Assembly: GCA_017465565.1 (NCBI GenBank)
Contig: JAFTWA010000046.1
Location: forward strand, 65,897-100,451
Reading direction: 5' to 3'
Source: Tyzzerella sp.
Lineage (GTDB): Bacteria; Bacillota; Clostridia; Lachnospirales; Lachnospiraceae
DNA length: 34,555 nucleotides
Shown here: positions 1 through 7,730 of the stretch, piece by piece
Layout: each line of letters starts with the position of its first letter
Position numbering within the stretch: position 1 is the first letter of the stretch
Notes under the pieces: generated by a model
The model's database searches: none
What the model saw: the letters and a program-made list of their open reading frames with translations, nothing else
Told to the model about the DNA's origin: nothing
Translations under genes and position numbers: made by a program

Positions 1-843
1 ATGACAGTATATGACAACATGGCATTTGGTCTTAAATTAAGAAAAGTACCAAAGAACGAAATCGACAAAATGGTTCGTGAAGCTGCTAAAATCCTTGACC
101 TTGAAGCTTTATTAGATCGTAAACCAAAAGCTTTATCAGGTGGACAAAGACAGCGTGTTGCTATGGGACGTGCTATCGTTCGTAATCCTAAGGTATTCCT
201 TATGGACGAACCTTTATCAAACCTTGATGCTAAATTAAGAGGACAAATGCGTATCGAAATCTCTAAATTACACCAGAGATTAGGTACAACAATCATCTAC
301 GTAACTCATGACCAGACAGAAGCTATGACACTTGGTACAAGAATCGTAGTTATGAGCGCTGGTATCGTTCAACAAGTAGATACTCCACAAGTATTATACG
401 ATACACCATGTAACTTATTCGTAGCTGGATTCATTGGATCACCACAGATGAACTTCTTAGATGCTGTATGTACAGTAAAAGGTGACAAAGTTGCTCTTGA
501 CTTAGGCGAATCTACAATCGAATTAGGTGGAGAAAAAGCTAAGAAATTAATCGATGGCGGATATGATGGAAAGAAAGTTGTTCTTGGTATTCGTCCAGAA
601 GATGTTCATGATGAAGCAGAATTTATCGAAAAATCACAAGATACAGTAATCGAATCTACAATCCGTGTATACGAAATGTTAGGTGCTGAAGTTTACTTAT
701 ACTTCGATTACGCAGGTGGCAACATGACAGCCAGAGTAAATCCTAGAACAACAGCTAGAACAGGCGACACTGTTAAATTTGCTCTTGATGCAGCTAAAAT
801 TCATGTATTCGATAAAGAAACAGAAATGGCAATTGCACACTAA
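1..843 (+). CDS. ugpC: Sugar ABC transporter ATP-binding protein, UgpC/MsmK type (5' truncated)
   Basis: This is the cytoplasmic ATPase of a carbohydrate (or glycerol-3-phosphate) importer. The window opens inside the gene: the first visible residues (MTVYDNMAFGLKL) normally follow the Q-loop, so the Walker A segment and roughly the first 80-100 residues lie upstream and the ATG at base 1 is not a real start. Visible motifs are the ABC signature LSGGQRQRVAMGRA, Walker B VFLMDEPLSNLDA and the switch histidine in YVTHDQTEAMTL. They are followed by a C-terminal OB-like regulatory domain containing the family's IRPEDVHDE stretch. In Firmicutes such ATPases often serve several sugar permeases; no permease or binding protein is visible here, so the substrate is unknown. 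Codon use looks strongly optimised, as in highly expressed genes. A terminator follows directly. Confidence 0.93.
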   Translation: MTVYDNMAFGLKLRKVPKNEIDKMVREAAKILDLEALLDRKPKALSGGQRQRVAMGRAIVRNPKVFLMDEPLSNLDAKLRGQMRIEISKLHQRLGTTIIYVTHDQTEAMTLGTRIVVMSAGIVQQVDTPQVLYDTPCNLFVAGFIGSPQMNFLDAVCTVKGDKVALDLGESTIELGGEKAKKLIDGGYDGKKVVLGIRPEDVHDEAEFIEKSQDTVIESTIRVYEMLGAEVYLYFDYAGGNMTARVNPRTTARTGDTVKFALDAAKIHVFDKETEMAIAH

Positions 844-857
844 TAAGTACTTATTAA

Positions 858-890
858 GAAACAGGACAAGACGTCCTGTTTCTTTTTTTT
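858..890 (+). terminator. Rho-independent terminator of the ABC ATPase gene
   Basis: A perfect 10-bp stem (858-867 with 873-882, arm GAAACAGGAC) with a 5-nt loop is followed by eight T (883-890). It begins 15 bp after the stop codon. Confidence 0.95.
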
Positions 891-906
891 GGTCCGTTAA
901 TTCATG

Positions 907-940
907 TTTTGCAATTCAAAAAATTTTATAAATTGCAAAA
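907..940. repeat. 10-bp perfect inverted repeat upstream of the ATPase promoter
   Basis: TTTTGCAATT (907-916) and AATTGCAAAA (931-940) are exact reverse complements separated by 14 bp of A/T. The second arm ends 6 bp before the proposed -35 at 947. It could be an operator for an upstream-binding regulator. No T tract follows, so it is not an obvious terminator. Its function is not known. Confidence 0.45.
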
Positions 941-946
941 TTAGGA

Positions 947-976
947 TTGACGAAAACACCCCCTATTGTATATATT
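947..976 (+). promoter_or_regulatory. Putative sigma-A promoter of the riboswitch-ATPase operon
   Basis: TTGACG (947-952), an 18-bp spacer and TATATT (971-976). The predicted start site falls just before the aptamer at 986, as expected for a riboswitch leader. Confidence 0.55.
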
Positions 977-985
977 TATTAACAT

Positions 986-1087
986 AAAAGGGAGTAACTT
1001 GCGTAGTATACGCTTACGATATCGTCAATACGATGAACTTTCATTTGAAATTTTCGTCCGTGTCGTAATGAAATAGTGAGACTTTTA
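986..1087 (+). ncRNA. yybP-ykoY (Mn2+) riboswitch aptamer
   Basis: The leader carries the conserved blocks of the yybP-ykoY class in order: a P1 5' strand with the GGGAGTAAC block (986-999, class consensus GGGGAGUAG), CGTCAATACG (1023-1032), the GTCCGTGTCG segment (about 1056-1065) and GTGAGACTTTT (1076-1086, consensus GCAAGACCUUU). P1 pairs AAAAG (986-990) with CTTTT (1082-1086). This class senses Mn2+ and often precedes Mn/Ca P-type ATPases or other exporters, which fits the next gene. The assignment was made by eye against remembered consensus; the covariance fit has not been computed. Confidence 0.82.
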
Positions 1088-1121
1088 TTGCAAACAATGT
1101 GCAATAATCGTCTCTTTTTTT
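1078..1121 (+). terminator. Riboswitch expression platform: terminator competing with P1
   Basis: GAGAC (1078-1082) pairs with GTCTC (1110-1114) and ATTGC (1087-1091) with GCAAT (1101-1105), followed by seven T (1115-1121). The 5' arm includes the end of the aptamer and overlaps the P1 3' strand. Ligand-stabilised P1 would therefore block the terminator, making an ON switch. A second mutually exclusive 10-bp stem is possible: CAATGTGCAA (1095-1104) with TTGCACATTG (1123-1132). Confidence 0.75.
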
Positions 1122-1170
1122 GTTGCACATTGGAGAACATGGAAATACTAGTAAAAATGGAGGTTTTAGT

Positions 1171-3714
1171 GTGAAAGAAATGTATCAGTTGACACAGAGA
1201 GATGTCATAATGGAAGTGAATGGTAAGTATGAACGCCTGTCGCAGAGTGAAATAGAGGAGCGTCAGGCAAAGTACGGTATGAACGAACTTGTGGAGGGGA
1301 AACGAAAAACGGTTTTCCAGATTTTTCTGGAGCAGTTCCGTGACTTTCTTGTAATTATTCTGATTGGGGCTGCAGTTGTATCTGGAATCCTTGGAGATAT
1401 TGAGAGTGCGATTGTAATTTTAGCGGTCATATCGCTAAACGCGTGTTTAGGAACGGTGCAGACGGTGAAGGCGGAGCAGTCACTGCAGAGTCTTAAAAAT
1501 TTGTCTTCGCCGATGGCAAAGGTGCTTCGAAATGGTAATATCATGCTGATACCATCAAGAGAAGTGACGATAGGCGATGAGGTGTTCCTGGAAGCAGGGG
1601 ATTATGTGCCTGCAGATGGAAGAATTCTTTCAAGCGCAAGTCTCAAAATCGATGAGAGTGCGCTGACGGGAGAAAGCGTTCCGGTCGAAAAGCATGAGGA
1701 GGCCATTGAAGGTGAGGTTCCGCTTGGTGACCGCAAAAACATGGTGTTTTCCGGAAGCTTTGTCACATATGGAAGAGGTTCTTTTTTAGTAACTTCAATT
1801 GGTATGAATACAGAGGTTGGTAAGATAGCAAGTCTGTTAGAATCGGCAGCGGAGAAGAAAACGCCGCTACAGGTAAGTTTAGATGAATTCGGCAGGAAAT
1901 TATCTCTGGTAATTTTGGCATTCTGTGGTATTCTATTTATAGTCAATGTAATCAAAGGCGAGTCGCTTGGAGAAGCCTTTCTCTTTGCAGTTGCCCTTGC
2001 GGTGGCAGCAATTCCGGAAGCGTTAAGTTCGATTGTGACGATTGTGCTTTCTTTTGGAACCCAGAAAATGGCGAAAGAGCATGCGATTATCCGAAAATTG
2101 CAGGCGGTAGAAGGGCTCGGGAGCGTTTCTGTTATTTGTTCCGATAAGACAGGAACGTTAACCCAGAACAAGATGACGGTGGAAGATACGTATGAGTTTG
2201 GATGCGAAAAAGATGAGTTATTAATATACGGTATCTTGTGTAATGATGCGGTGCATGTAGATGGAAATGACATCGGTGACCCGACAGAGACGGCACTTGT
2301 ACAGTTCGCAATGAAGTCTGGAATGGATGTCAATGAACTGCGGGATAAGTTTCTTCGTTTGAGAGAAATTCCATTTGACAGCGACCGCAAGCTGATGTCT
2401 ACACTACACAAGTGGGATGTGGACCATGTCATGATTACAAAAGGTGCAGTGGATGTGCTGTTGGACCGTGTGAGCGGATTATCCAAAGAAGATAAAATTT
2501 TGATAGAAGAGAGAAATCAAACATACTCGAAACAGGGACTTCGCGTTCTGGCATTTGCTCACAAACCATTTTCAGAGGAGCGGGAGCTTACATTAGAAGA
2601 TGAAAATGAGTTGATTTTTGCAGGTCTTGTTGCGATGATGGACCCACCGAGGGAGGAATCCAGGGCAGCAGTTGAAGAATGTATCCGTGCGGGAATCCGC
2701 CCAGTCATGATTACCGGGGACCATAAAGTGACTGCGGCTGCGATTGCAAAGCGAATTGGCATTTTGCAGGATGAATCTGAGGCGTGCGAGGGTGCCGTGA
2801 TTGATGCGATGTCAGATGAAGAGTTGCAGGATTACGTGGAAGGAATTTCCGTGTATGCGAGAGTTTCTCCAGAGCATAAAATTAGAATTGTCCGTGCATG
2901 GCAGGCGAAAGGTCATGTCGTGGCCATGACGGGTGACGGTGTGAATGATGCGCCGGCGCTGAAGCAGGCAGATGTGGGAGTTGCCATGGGAATCACGGGA
3001 ACTGAGGTTTCTAAGGATGCAGCTTCTATGGTATTGACGGATGATAATTTTGCAACCATCGTAAAGGCTGTTGAGAACGGAAGAAATGTATACAAGAATA
3101 TTAAAAAGGCTATTCAGTTCCTATTGTCAGGAAATTTTGGCGGAATTCTGGTAGTTCTTGCAGCGGCATTGTTGGGTCTTCCGGTTCCGTTTGCGGCAGT
3201 ACATTTATTATTCATTAATTTATCGACAGACAGTCTTCCAGCAATTGCTCTTGGGCTGGAGCCGCATAGTAAGTCGGTAATGGATGAAAAACCAAGGGCA
3301 GTAAATGAGTCGATTATGACAAGAACATTTTTGGGAAAAGTAGGAATCGAAGGATTTTTTGTAGGACTTGTGACGTTTATAGCATTCTTGATTGGATATC
3401 GAGGAGGAGATGCGGCACTTGCAAGTACCATGGCTTTTGGTACACTTTGTATGGCACGACTCGTGCACGGTTTTAACTGTAAATCAGAGGAACCTGTTGT
3501 GTTTTGCAGGGCGATGTGGAATAACAAGTATCTTATCGGCGCATTTTGTGTTGGTCTGGTATTGATTACGAGTGTTCTCATGTTACCAGTAATGCAGAGT
3601 GTGTTTAAGGTTGTGACACTTGAGTGGACGCAGTTATTTACAATATATGGGCTTGCAGTTTTACATTTCTTTGCGATTCAACTGATAAAATGGATAAGAA
3701 AAAGGGTGATGTAA
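1171..3714 (+). CDS. P2-type cation-translocating ATPase (Ca2+/Mn2+, PMCA/YoaB-like)
   Basis: An integral membrane ATPase that pumps a divalent cation out of the cytoplasm, about 847 residues. Start: the reading frame is open from 1120, but GGAGG at 1159-1163 sits 7 nt before GTG 1171, which I take as the start. Visible features are an N-terminal cation-ATPase domain, the actuator motif LTGESVPVEK (TGES about residues 166-169), the M4 segment AVAAIPEALSSIV, the phosphorylation site CSDKTGTLT (Asp about 325), the nucleotide-domain hinge MITGDHKVTA, TGDGVNDAPALKQADVG (Asp about 589) and four C-terminal membrane helices. M4 reads PEALS rather than the PEGLP of classical Ca pumps. Together with the yybP-ykoY leader this favours Mn2+ efflux, as proposed for lactococcal YoaB, but ion specificity cannot be read from sequence alone. 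The stop codon overlaps the next start by one base. Confidence 0.92.
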   Translation: MKEMYQLTQRDVIMEVNGKYERLSQSEIEERQAKYGMNELVEGKRKTVFQIFLEQFRDFLVIILIGAAVVSGILGDIESAIVILAVISLNACLGTVQTVKAEQSLQSLKNLSSPMAKVLRNGNIMLIPSREVTIGDEVFLEAGDYVPADGRILSSASLKIDESALTGESVPVEKHEEAIEGEVPLGDRKNMVFSGSFVTYGRGSFLVTSIGMNTEVGKIASLLESAAEKKTPLQVSLDEFGRKLSLVILAFCGILFIVNVIKGESLGEAFLFAVALAVAAIPEALSSIVTIVLSFGTQKMAKEHAIIRKLQAVEGLGSVSVICSDKTGTLTQNKMTVEDTYEFGCEKDELLIYGILCNDAVHVDGNDIGDPTETALVQFAMKSGMDVNELRDKFLRLREIPFDSDRKLMSTLHKWDVDHVMITKGAVDVLLDRVSGLSKEDKILIEERNQTYSKQGLRVLAFAHKPFSEERELTLEDENELIFAGLVAMMDPPREESRAAVEECIRAGIRPVMITGDHKVTAAAIAKRIGILQDESEACEGAVIDAMSDEELQDYVEGISVYARVSPEHKIRIVRAWQAKGHVVAMTGDGVNDAPALKQADVGVAMGITGTEVSKDAASMVLTDDNFATIVKAVENGRNVYKNIKKAIQFLLSGNFGGILVVLAAALLGLPVPFAAVHLLFINLSTDSLPAIALGLEPHSKSVMDEKPRAVNESIMTRTFLGKVGIEGFFVGLVTFIAFLIGYRGGDAALASTMAFGTLCMARLVHGFNCKSEEPVVFCRAMWNNKYLIGAFCVGLVLITSVLMLPVMQSVFKVVTLEWTQLFTIYGLAVLHFFAIQLIKWIRKRVM

Positions 3715-4853
3715 TGGATTTGAACAGAGAAAACATTAAGAAAATCAGAGGGCTTGTGTTGTTTACGGCAGTCGTACTGGTGGCGGCATGGAATTATGAG
3801 GCTGTTTTCAGAGGAATTAAATTTATAGGAAATGTGATTTTACCATTTGTACTTGGCGGGGCAATTGCATTTGTCATAAATGTTCCTATGCATTTTATGG
3901 AAGAGAAATTCTTTGGCAGAGCGAAAAAGGCGGAGAAAAAATGGGCGCTAAAACTTGCGAGGCCAGTCAGCCTTTTAACAACGCTTATTCTGGTAATTGG
4001 TGTTATCGGTATCGTCATATTTGTTGTGGTTCCAGAGCTTGGCCGTACGGTGATGAATCTTGGAAAGACACTTCAGGACTTTGTTCCACAGGTGCAGGCA
4101 TGGGCAATCCAGATGTTCCAGGAAAATGAAGAACTGGTCGAGTGGATTAGCAGCATGGAATTTAAGTGGGATGAGATTCTGAAAAGCGGCATGGATTTCC
4201 TGAGAAATGGTGCTGGAAGTGTCCTTGGCTCTACAGTTGAGGTCGCAAAAAGTGTGGTAAGCGGAGTATCCACTTTCTTTATTGCATTTGTTTTCTCTTG
4301 TTATATTTTACTGCAGAAAGAAAAATTAAATGTACAGGTGCGTAAGCTGATGAAGGCATTTATGCCAGATGATTGGAGAGAGATTTTCCTTGCGCTAGGT
4401 TCAGTTACTTATAAAACATTTTCAAGCTTCCTGACCGGGCAGTGCGTGGAAGCTGTGATTTTAGGAACAATGTTTTTTGTTGTAATGACGATTTTTAGAA
4501 TGCCATACACGCTCCTTATCAGTGTACTCATCGCATTTACTGCCTTGATTCCGATTTTCGGGGCGTTTATTGGATGTGCAGTGGGCGCATTTTTAATCTT
4601 TATGATAAATCCGGCACAGGCGCTTATCTTTGTTGGGATGTTCTTAGTGTTGCAGCAAATTGAAGGTAATTTCATTTATCCACACGTGGTTGGTAATTCT
4701 GTTGGACTTCCATCCATCTGGGTACTGGTAGCTGTTTCCGTAGGCGGAAGCCTTATGGGCCTTGTAGGAATGTTGGTTTTCATTCCACTGACATCAGTTG
4801 TATATACATTGCTGCGTGGTATTGTAAATCGCAGACTTGGTCTGAAGGAATAG
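3714..4853 (+). CDS. AI-2E family (PerM/YtvI-like) membrane protein
   Basis: A polytopic membrane protein of 379 residues in the AI-2E/PerM family, whose members include exporters and Na+/H+ antiporters. The frame is open from 3624, but ATG 3714 overlaps the ATPase stop (TAATG) and gives the usual family N-terminus. Two hydrophobic segments near residues 15-50 precede a further helix near 85-110, an amphipathic soluble region and about five C-terminal helices. These include the typical LIPIFGAFIGC and GNFIYPHVVGNSVGLPSIWVL stretches. It is translationally coupled to the cation ATPase and so likely also under the riboswitch. The substrate is unknown; it may have a role in spore or ion physiology given the spmAB genes behind it. 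Confidence 0.85.
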   Translation: MDLNRENIKKIRGLVLFTAVVLVAAWNYEAVFRGIKFIGNVILPFVLGGAIAFVINVPMHFMEEKFFGRAKKAEKKWALKLARPVSLLTTLILVIGVIGIVIFVVVPELGRTVMNLGKTLQDFVPQVQAWAIQMFQENEELVEWISSMEFKWDEILKSGMDFLRNGAGSVLGSTVEVAKSVVSGVSTFFIAFVFSCYILLQKEKLNVQVRKLMKAFMPDDWREIFLALGSVTYKTFSSFLTGQCVEAVILGTMFFVVMTIFRMPYTLLISVLIAFTALIPIFGAFIGCAVGAFLIFMINPAQALIFVGMFLVLQQIEGNFIYPHVVGNSVGLPSIWVLVAVSVGGSLMGLVGMLVFIPLTSVVYTLLRGIVNRRLGLKE

Positions 4854-4911
4854 GAAATATTGTCGCAAATCCAAGCATACATTATAAGGAAAACTTTCGT
4901 GGAGAAATGTT

Positions 4912-5505
4912 ATGCTAAATTATCTTTGGGCAGGGATGATTGTGGTTGGAATTATCTTTGGTGCATTTCAGGGGAAAATGCCGGATATTACCGATGCGGC
5001 GCTGGAGTCATCGAAAGAAGCAGTCACCCTATGCCTTACCATGATGGGTGTGATGTCCTTTTGGACTGGACTTATGGAAATTGCCACAAAGGCTGGTATT
5101 ATTGAGTGGCTGTCGTCAGTGATGCGTCCGGCTATTCGATTTATGTTTCCAAGGATACCTAGGGGACATAAGGCAAACGAACATATAACTACAAATATTA
5201 TTGCTAATATTCTTGGACTTGGCTGGGCGGCAACGCCGGCGGGACTTCAGGCAATGGAGGCATTAGGAGAATTAGAAGAGGAACGTGGACACAAGAGAGA
5301 TGTCGCAAGCGACGAGATGTGCACGTTCCTCATTTTAAATATTTCTTCTTTGCAGCTTATCCCAATCAATGTCATTGCATACCGCAGTCAGTATGGGAGC
5401 GTAGACCCGGCTCGTATCGTTGGCGCGGGACTTCTGGCGACGACGATTAGCACGTTAGTTGCCATCATTTATTGTAAATTCAAAAATAGACGGGGAAGCA
5501 GGTGA
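4912..5505 (+). CDS. spmA: Spore maturation protein A
   Basis: A membrane protein of the nucleoside-recognition (Gate) family, 197 residues, needed in Bacillus and Clostridium for proper spore core dehydration and heat resistance. It begins MLNYLWAGMIVVGIIFGAFQG, then has the SFWTGLMEIATKAGI segment and the family hallmark ANILGLGWAATPAGLQAME, followed by an SLQLIPINVIAYR helix. ATG 4912 is preceded by GGAG at 4901-4904. The gene starts 58 bp after the AI-2E gene with no terminator between them, so it is probably in the same transcript, and it is followed directly by spmB. Its presence indicates an endospore-forming lineage. Confidence 0.93.
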   Translation: MLNYLWAGMIVVGIIFGAFQGKMPDITDAALESSKEAVTLCLTMMGVMSFWTGLMEIATKAGIIEWLSSVMRPAIRFMFPRIPRGHKANEHITTNIIANILGLGWAATPAGLQAMEALGELEEERGHKRDVASDEMCTFLILNISSLQLIPINVIAYRSQYGSVDPARIVGAGLLATTISTLVAIIYCKFKNRRGSR

Positions 5506-5510
5506 TGTGA

Positions 5511-6035
5511 ATGAAATTGTTGATGTATCTGACGGATTTCATCGTACCTGTGGTTGTGCTCGGAATTGTCGCATACGGGGCAATGGAGCAGGTGAAAGTA
5601 TATGACGAATTTATCCGGGGAGCAAAGAAGGGATTCTATACGGTGATTCGAATCATGCCGACGCTGATTGGGCTTATGGTAGCAGTTGGTATCTTACGGG
5701 CGTCCGGATTCTTGGACTTATTGTCTGGTCTTTTGGGGAAAGTTACAGATTACATAGGCTTCCCATCCCAGCTGGTGCCACTTTCGATTGTGAAAATGTT
5801 CTCCTCCTCAGCGGCGACTGGACTTCTCTTAGACGTGTTTAAAGAATATGGAACGGATTCAAGGATAGGACTGATTGCTTCCATTATGATGAGCTGCACA
5901 GAAACCATATTTTATACCATGAGCGTGTATTTCATGGCGGCGAAAGTGAAAAAGACAAGATATACACTGACTGGGGCACTTCTGGCTACGCTGGCGGGGA
6001 TAATGGCGAGTGTGTTTATTGCGGGGAGAATGTGA
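5511..6035 (+). CDS. spmB: Spore maturation protein B
   Basis: The partner of SpmA, also a Gate-domain membrane protein, 174 residues with about four helices. Family stretches include IMPTLIGLMVAVGILRASG, the PSQLVPLSIVKMFSSSAATG segment and SCTETIFYTMSVYF. The start ATG 5511 lies 5 bp after the spmA stop with AGGTGA (5500-5505) as ribosome binding site, so the two are co-translated. SpmA and SpmB together act in spore core dehydration; the molecular activity is not established. No T-rich terminator follows, and the palindrome at 6065-6096 lies between this gene and the PadR promoter. Confidence 0.93.
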   Translation: MKLLMYLTDFIVPVVVLGIVAYGAMEQVKVYDEFIRGAKKGFYTVIRIMPTLIGLMVAVGILRASGFLDLLSGLLGKVTDYIGFPSQLVPLSIVKMFSSSAATGLLLDVFKEYGTDSRIGLIASIMMSCTETIFYTMSVYFMAAKVKKTRYTLTGALLATLAGIMASVFIAGRM

Positions 6036-6064
6036 GAATTCTATTTTTGTGCTGGGAAACTAGA

Positions 6065-6096
6065 AATGCAATTTGGGGAGACCCCCAAATTGCATT
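6065..6096. repeat. Palindromic repeat copy A (short form)
   Basis: A 14-bp perfect stem with a 4-nt loop: AATGCAATTTGGGG (6065-6078) with CCCCAAATTGCATT (6083-6096). The left arm is identical to the start of repeat copy B at 7731, so this is a short member of the same family. No T run follows. It could end or stabilise the spmAB transcript. Confidence 0.75.
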
Positions 6097-6108
6097 CACA
6101 ATTAGACG

Positions 6109-6137
6109 TTGACATACCTCGATATACTAGGTATAAT
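6109..6137 (+). promoter_or_regulatory. Consensus sigma-A promoter of the PadR cassette
   Basis: TTGACA (6109-6114), a 17-bp spacer and TATAAT (6132-6137): a perfect consensus promoter, overlapped by the first PadR-type box. Strong promoters of this kind are usually held off by a repressor. Confidence 0.88.
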
Positions 6138-6159
6138 ATACATAGAAGTACTAGGTATA
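6123..6159. promoter_or_regulatory. Two PadR-type operator boxes
   Basis: TATACTAGGTATA (6123-6135) is a perfect dyad (TATAC-TAG-GTATA) overlapping the -10 region. TACTAGGTATA recurs at 6149-6159, 24 bp downstream, just before the AGGAGG of padR. ATAC/GTAT dyads are typical PadR-family operators, and the position indicates autorepression. Binding is inferred. Confidence 0.65.
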
Positions 6160-6171
6160 GGAGGTGCGTAT

Positions 6172-6504
6172 ATGGCAGTAGATAAAGGATATATGTCTGG
6201 CAGTTCTCGTTTACTTGTTTTAAAACTGTTAAGCGAAAAGTCCTACTATGGATATGAACTGATTAAGACATTAAAGACGCGTTCAAACGATGTATTTGAT
6301 ATGAAAGAAGGAACTCTTTATCCCATCTTACACAAACTGGAAAATGATGAATTGATATGTTCGTCTAACCAACAGGTTTCTGGAAGGGTGAGAAAAGTAT
6401 ATTCTATAACGGATAAAGGGATAAAGGTGCTTTCGAAAGAAACTGAAGAATGGAGAGAGTTTTCGTTGGCAGTAAACCAAGTTTTAACATTTGGAGGTGC
6501 CTAA
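6172..6504 (+). CDS. PadR family transcriptional regulator
   Basis: A small winged-helix regulator of 110 residues, the length of the PadR-s2 class. ATG 6172 is chosen over the upstream ATG 6109 because GGAGG (6160-6164) is 7 nt before it and because 6109 lies inside the promoter. The sequence shows the family pattern: a short N-terminal helix, SSRLLVLKLLSEKSYYGYELIKTL, then MKEGTLYPILHKLENDELI (recognition helix and wing entry), GRVRKVYSITDKG (wing) and a short dimerisation helix. It probably represses its own operon through the two boxes upstream; the inducing signal is unknown. The next gene starts 2 bp after its stop. Confidence 0.93.
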   Translation: MAVDKGYMSGSSRLLVLKLLSEKSYYGYELIKTLKTRSNDVFDMKEGTLYPILHKLENDELICSSNQQVSGRVRKVYSITDKGIKVLSKETEEWREFSLAVNQVLTFGGA

Positions 6505-6505
6505 G

Positions 6506-7201
6506 ATGAACAGAAAGGAATACTTGCGCATTGTCAGAAAGCAGATTCATTTCATATTCGACCGAGATTCTATAGAATCGGAATTGAATCAACATTTGCA
6601 GGACAGTGTGGCAGATTTGATGGAAGACGGATTGTCAGAGGAAGAAGCGGAATTACAGGCCGTGGCACAGATGGGAAATCCAGTTGAAGTGGGCAAGCTT
6701 TTGAATCAAGAACATCATCCGCTTTTGGGGTATTTGTGGATCGCTTCGATGGTAATATTATTGTTATTGGTATACCCGGCTTTCATCTTGATAACTGGTT
6801 TCGGATATAGCATCATAAACCTGGCGATACCGACAGTACATGATACAGTGGTAGAGACATATCCAATAGGGATAGAAATGGAGCTGCCAACACACAGTGT
6901 CAAAATTGACAATATCACTCTGAATGAAGAAGGACGGTATTATCTGACCTACCGTTCCCGAACAAAGCTTGATTACAGCCGGGCAGGCTGGTCTTCGAGC
7001 CTCTTCTATCTAGAAGATAGTGCAGGAGAATCAATTATGGGAGGCGAATATAGCTCTCAAGGCTTTGGCGTTTCTAATGGGGGTAAAGAATTCATGTGGC
7101 CGGAAGATGATTTGTTGATTGTAGTTGGTATGGATGGAGAAAAGTTTGAGATTAATTTGAAGGAGTACTGCGATGAAACGAGGAAAAAAACTTTTGATTA
7201 A
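6506..7201 (+). CDS. Membrane-anchored protein with permease-prefix-like N-terminus, PadR-linked
   Basis: 231 residues, function unknown. ATG 6506 is used because GGAGG (6493-6497) is 8 nt upstream. Residues 1-70 (NRKEYLRIVRKQIHFIFDRD to QAVAQMGNPVEVGKLLNQEH) match the cytoplasmic helical prefix often found beside PadR genes (permease prefix domain 1 / DUF1700-like), including the LSEEEAELQAVAQMG signature. A membrane segment follows at about residues 75-105, then a predicted extracytoplasmic beta-rich domain of about 120 residues. The usual FtsX-like or other permease helices are absent, so this is a single-pass variant. It is co-transcribed with padR and overlaps the next gene by 29 bp. It may be a membrane sensor or partner of the following protein. 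Confidence 0.75.
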   Translation: MNRKEYLRIVRKQIHFIFDRDSIESELNQHLQDSVADLMEDGLSEEEAELQAVAQMGNPVEVGKLLNQEHHPLLGYLWIASMVILLLLVYPAFILITGFGYSIINLAIPTVHDTVVETYPIGIEMELPTHSVKIDNITLNEEGRYYLTYRSRTKLDYSRAGWSSSLFYLEDSAGESIMGGEYSSQGFGVSNGGKEFMWPEDDLLIVVGMDGEKFEINLKEYCDETRKKTFD

Positions 7202-7706
7202 TGCAAGCATCATTGCAATTATTCTCTTTGGATTATATTTTTTTAGCGGATTTTATTTCTCCAAGGAGAAATGTATTTTAGAAACGATGCGTGCTTTATA
7301 TGGAACAGAAAGAAATGTTGTTGCGGAATACGAGTGTGATGATGCAATTATAACTCTTCTCACGGACGAAGAAAAAGAAACGTATTCTATTGTTAGGACA
7401 AAGAAGTTTGGATTTTTATACCAGAGGGGTTCAGCTCAGATTGGTTTGAAAATGAGAGATAAAGAATGTGTTGGTATAGCGTGGATGAGCGTTAATGAAA
7501 ATGAAGGAATGTTAGTGATATATCGAAATGACAAGGCAGTAGATAAAGTGGAAGTGAGTCTGAGTGATGGAAGAGAGTTTGTTCTGGAGGAATGGGAACA
7601 GGATTTTTCCACGCTTTTGATAGAGATGGATATTGGAGGATTTAAAAGAGGTACATATAAAGCATACGATGCTTCAAATCAGTTAGTGGGAGAGGTGTAT
7701 TATTAA
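7173..7706 (+). CDS. Small membrane-anchored extracytoplasmic protein, unknown function
   Basis: 177 residues. It starts at ATG 7173 inside the previous gene, with AAGGAG (7160-7165) 7 nt before, indicating translational coupling. The N-terminus MKRGKKLLINASIIAIILF is a signal anchor; no lipobox is seen. The rest is a predicted small extracellular beta-rich domain with three cysteines. I recognise no family. As third gene of the PadR-controlled cassette it probably works with the preceding membrane protein. It ends just before repeat copy B, whose palindrome may terminate this transcript. Confidence 0.75.
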   Translation: MKRGKKLLINASIIAIILFGLYFFSGFYFSKEKCILETMRALYGTERNVVAEYECDDAIITLLTDEEKETYSIVRTKKFGFLYQRGSAQIGLKMRDKECVGIAWMSVNENEGMLVIYRNDKAVDKVEVSLSDGREFVLEEWEQDFSTLLIEMDIGGFKRGTYKAYDASNQLVGEVYY

Positions 7707-7730
7707 AATTAAGTGGGAGCCACTCTCCAA

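Noticed and set aside
1120-1170. Upstream extension of the ATPase from TTG 1120
   Set aside because: It begins inside the T run of the riboswitch terminator; GTG 1171 has a good ribosome binding site.
1602-2486. 294-codon open frame on the minus strand inside the cation ATPase gene
   Set aside because: It lies wholly antisense to a gene with clear P-type ATPase motifs, is rich in Ser/Thr/Ile as expected of a shadow frame, and has no recognisable domain.
3114-3581. Minus-strand open frames of 155 and 82 codons opposite the ATPase C-terminus
   Set aside because: Antisense shadows of a well-supported coding region, with no domain recognised.
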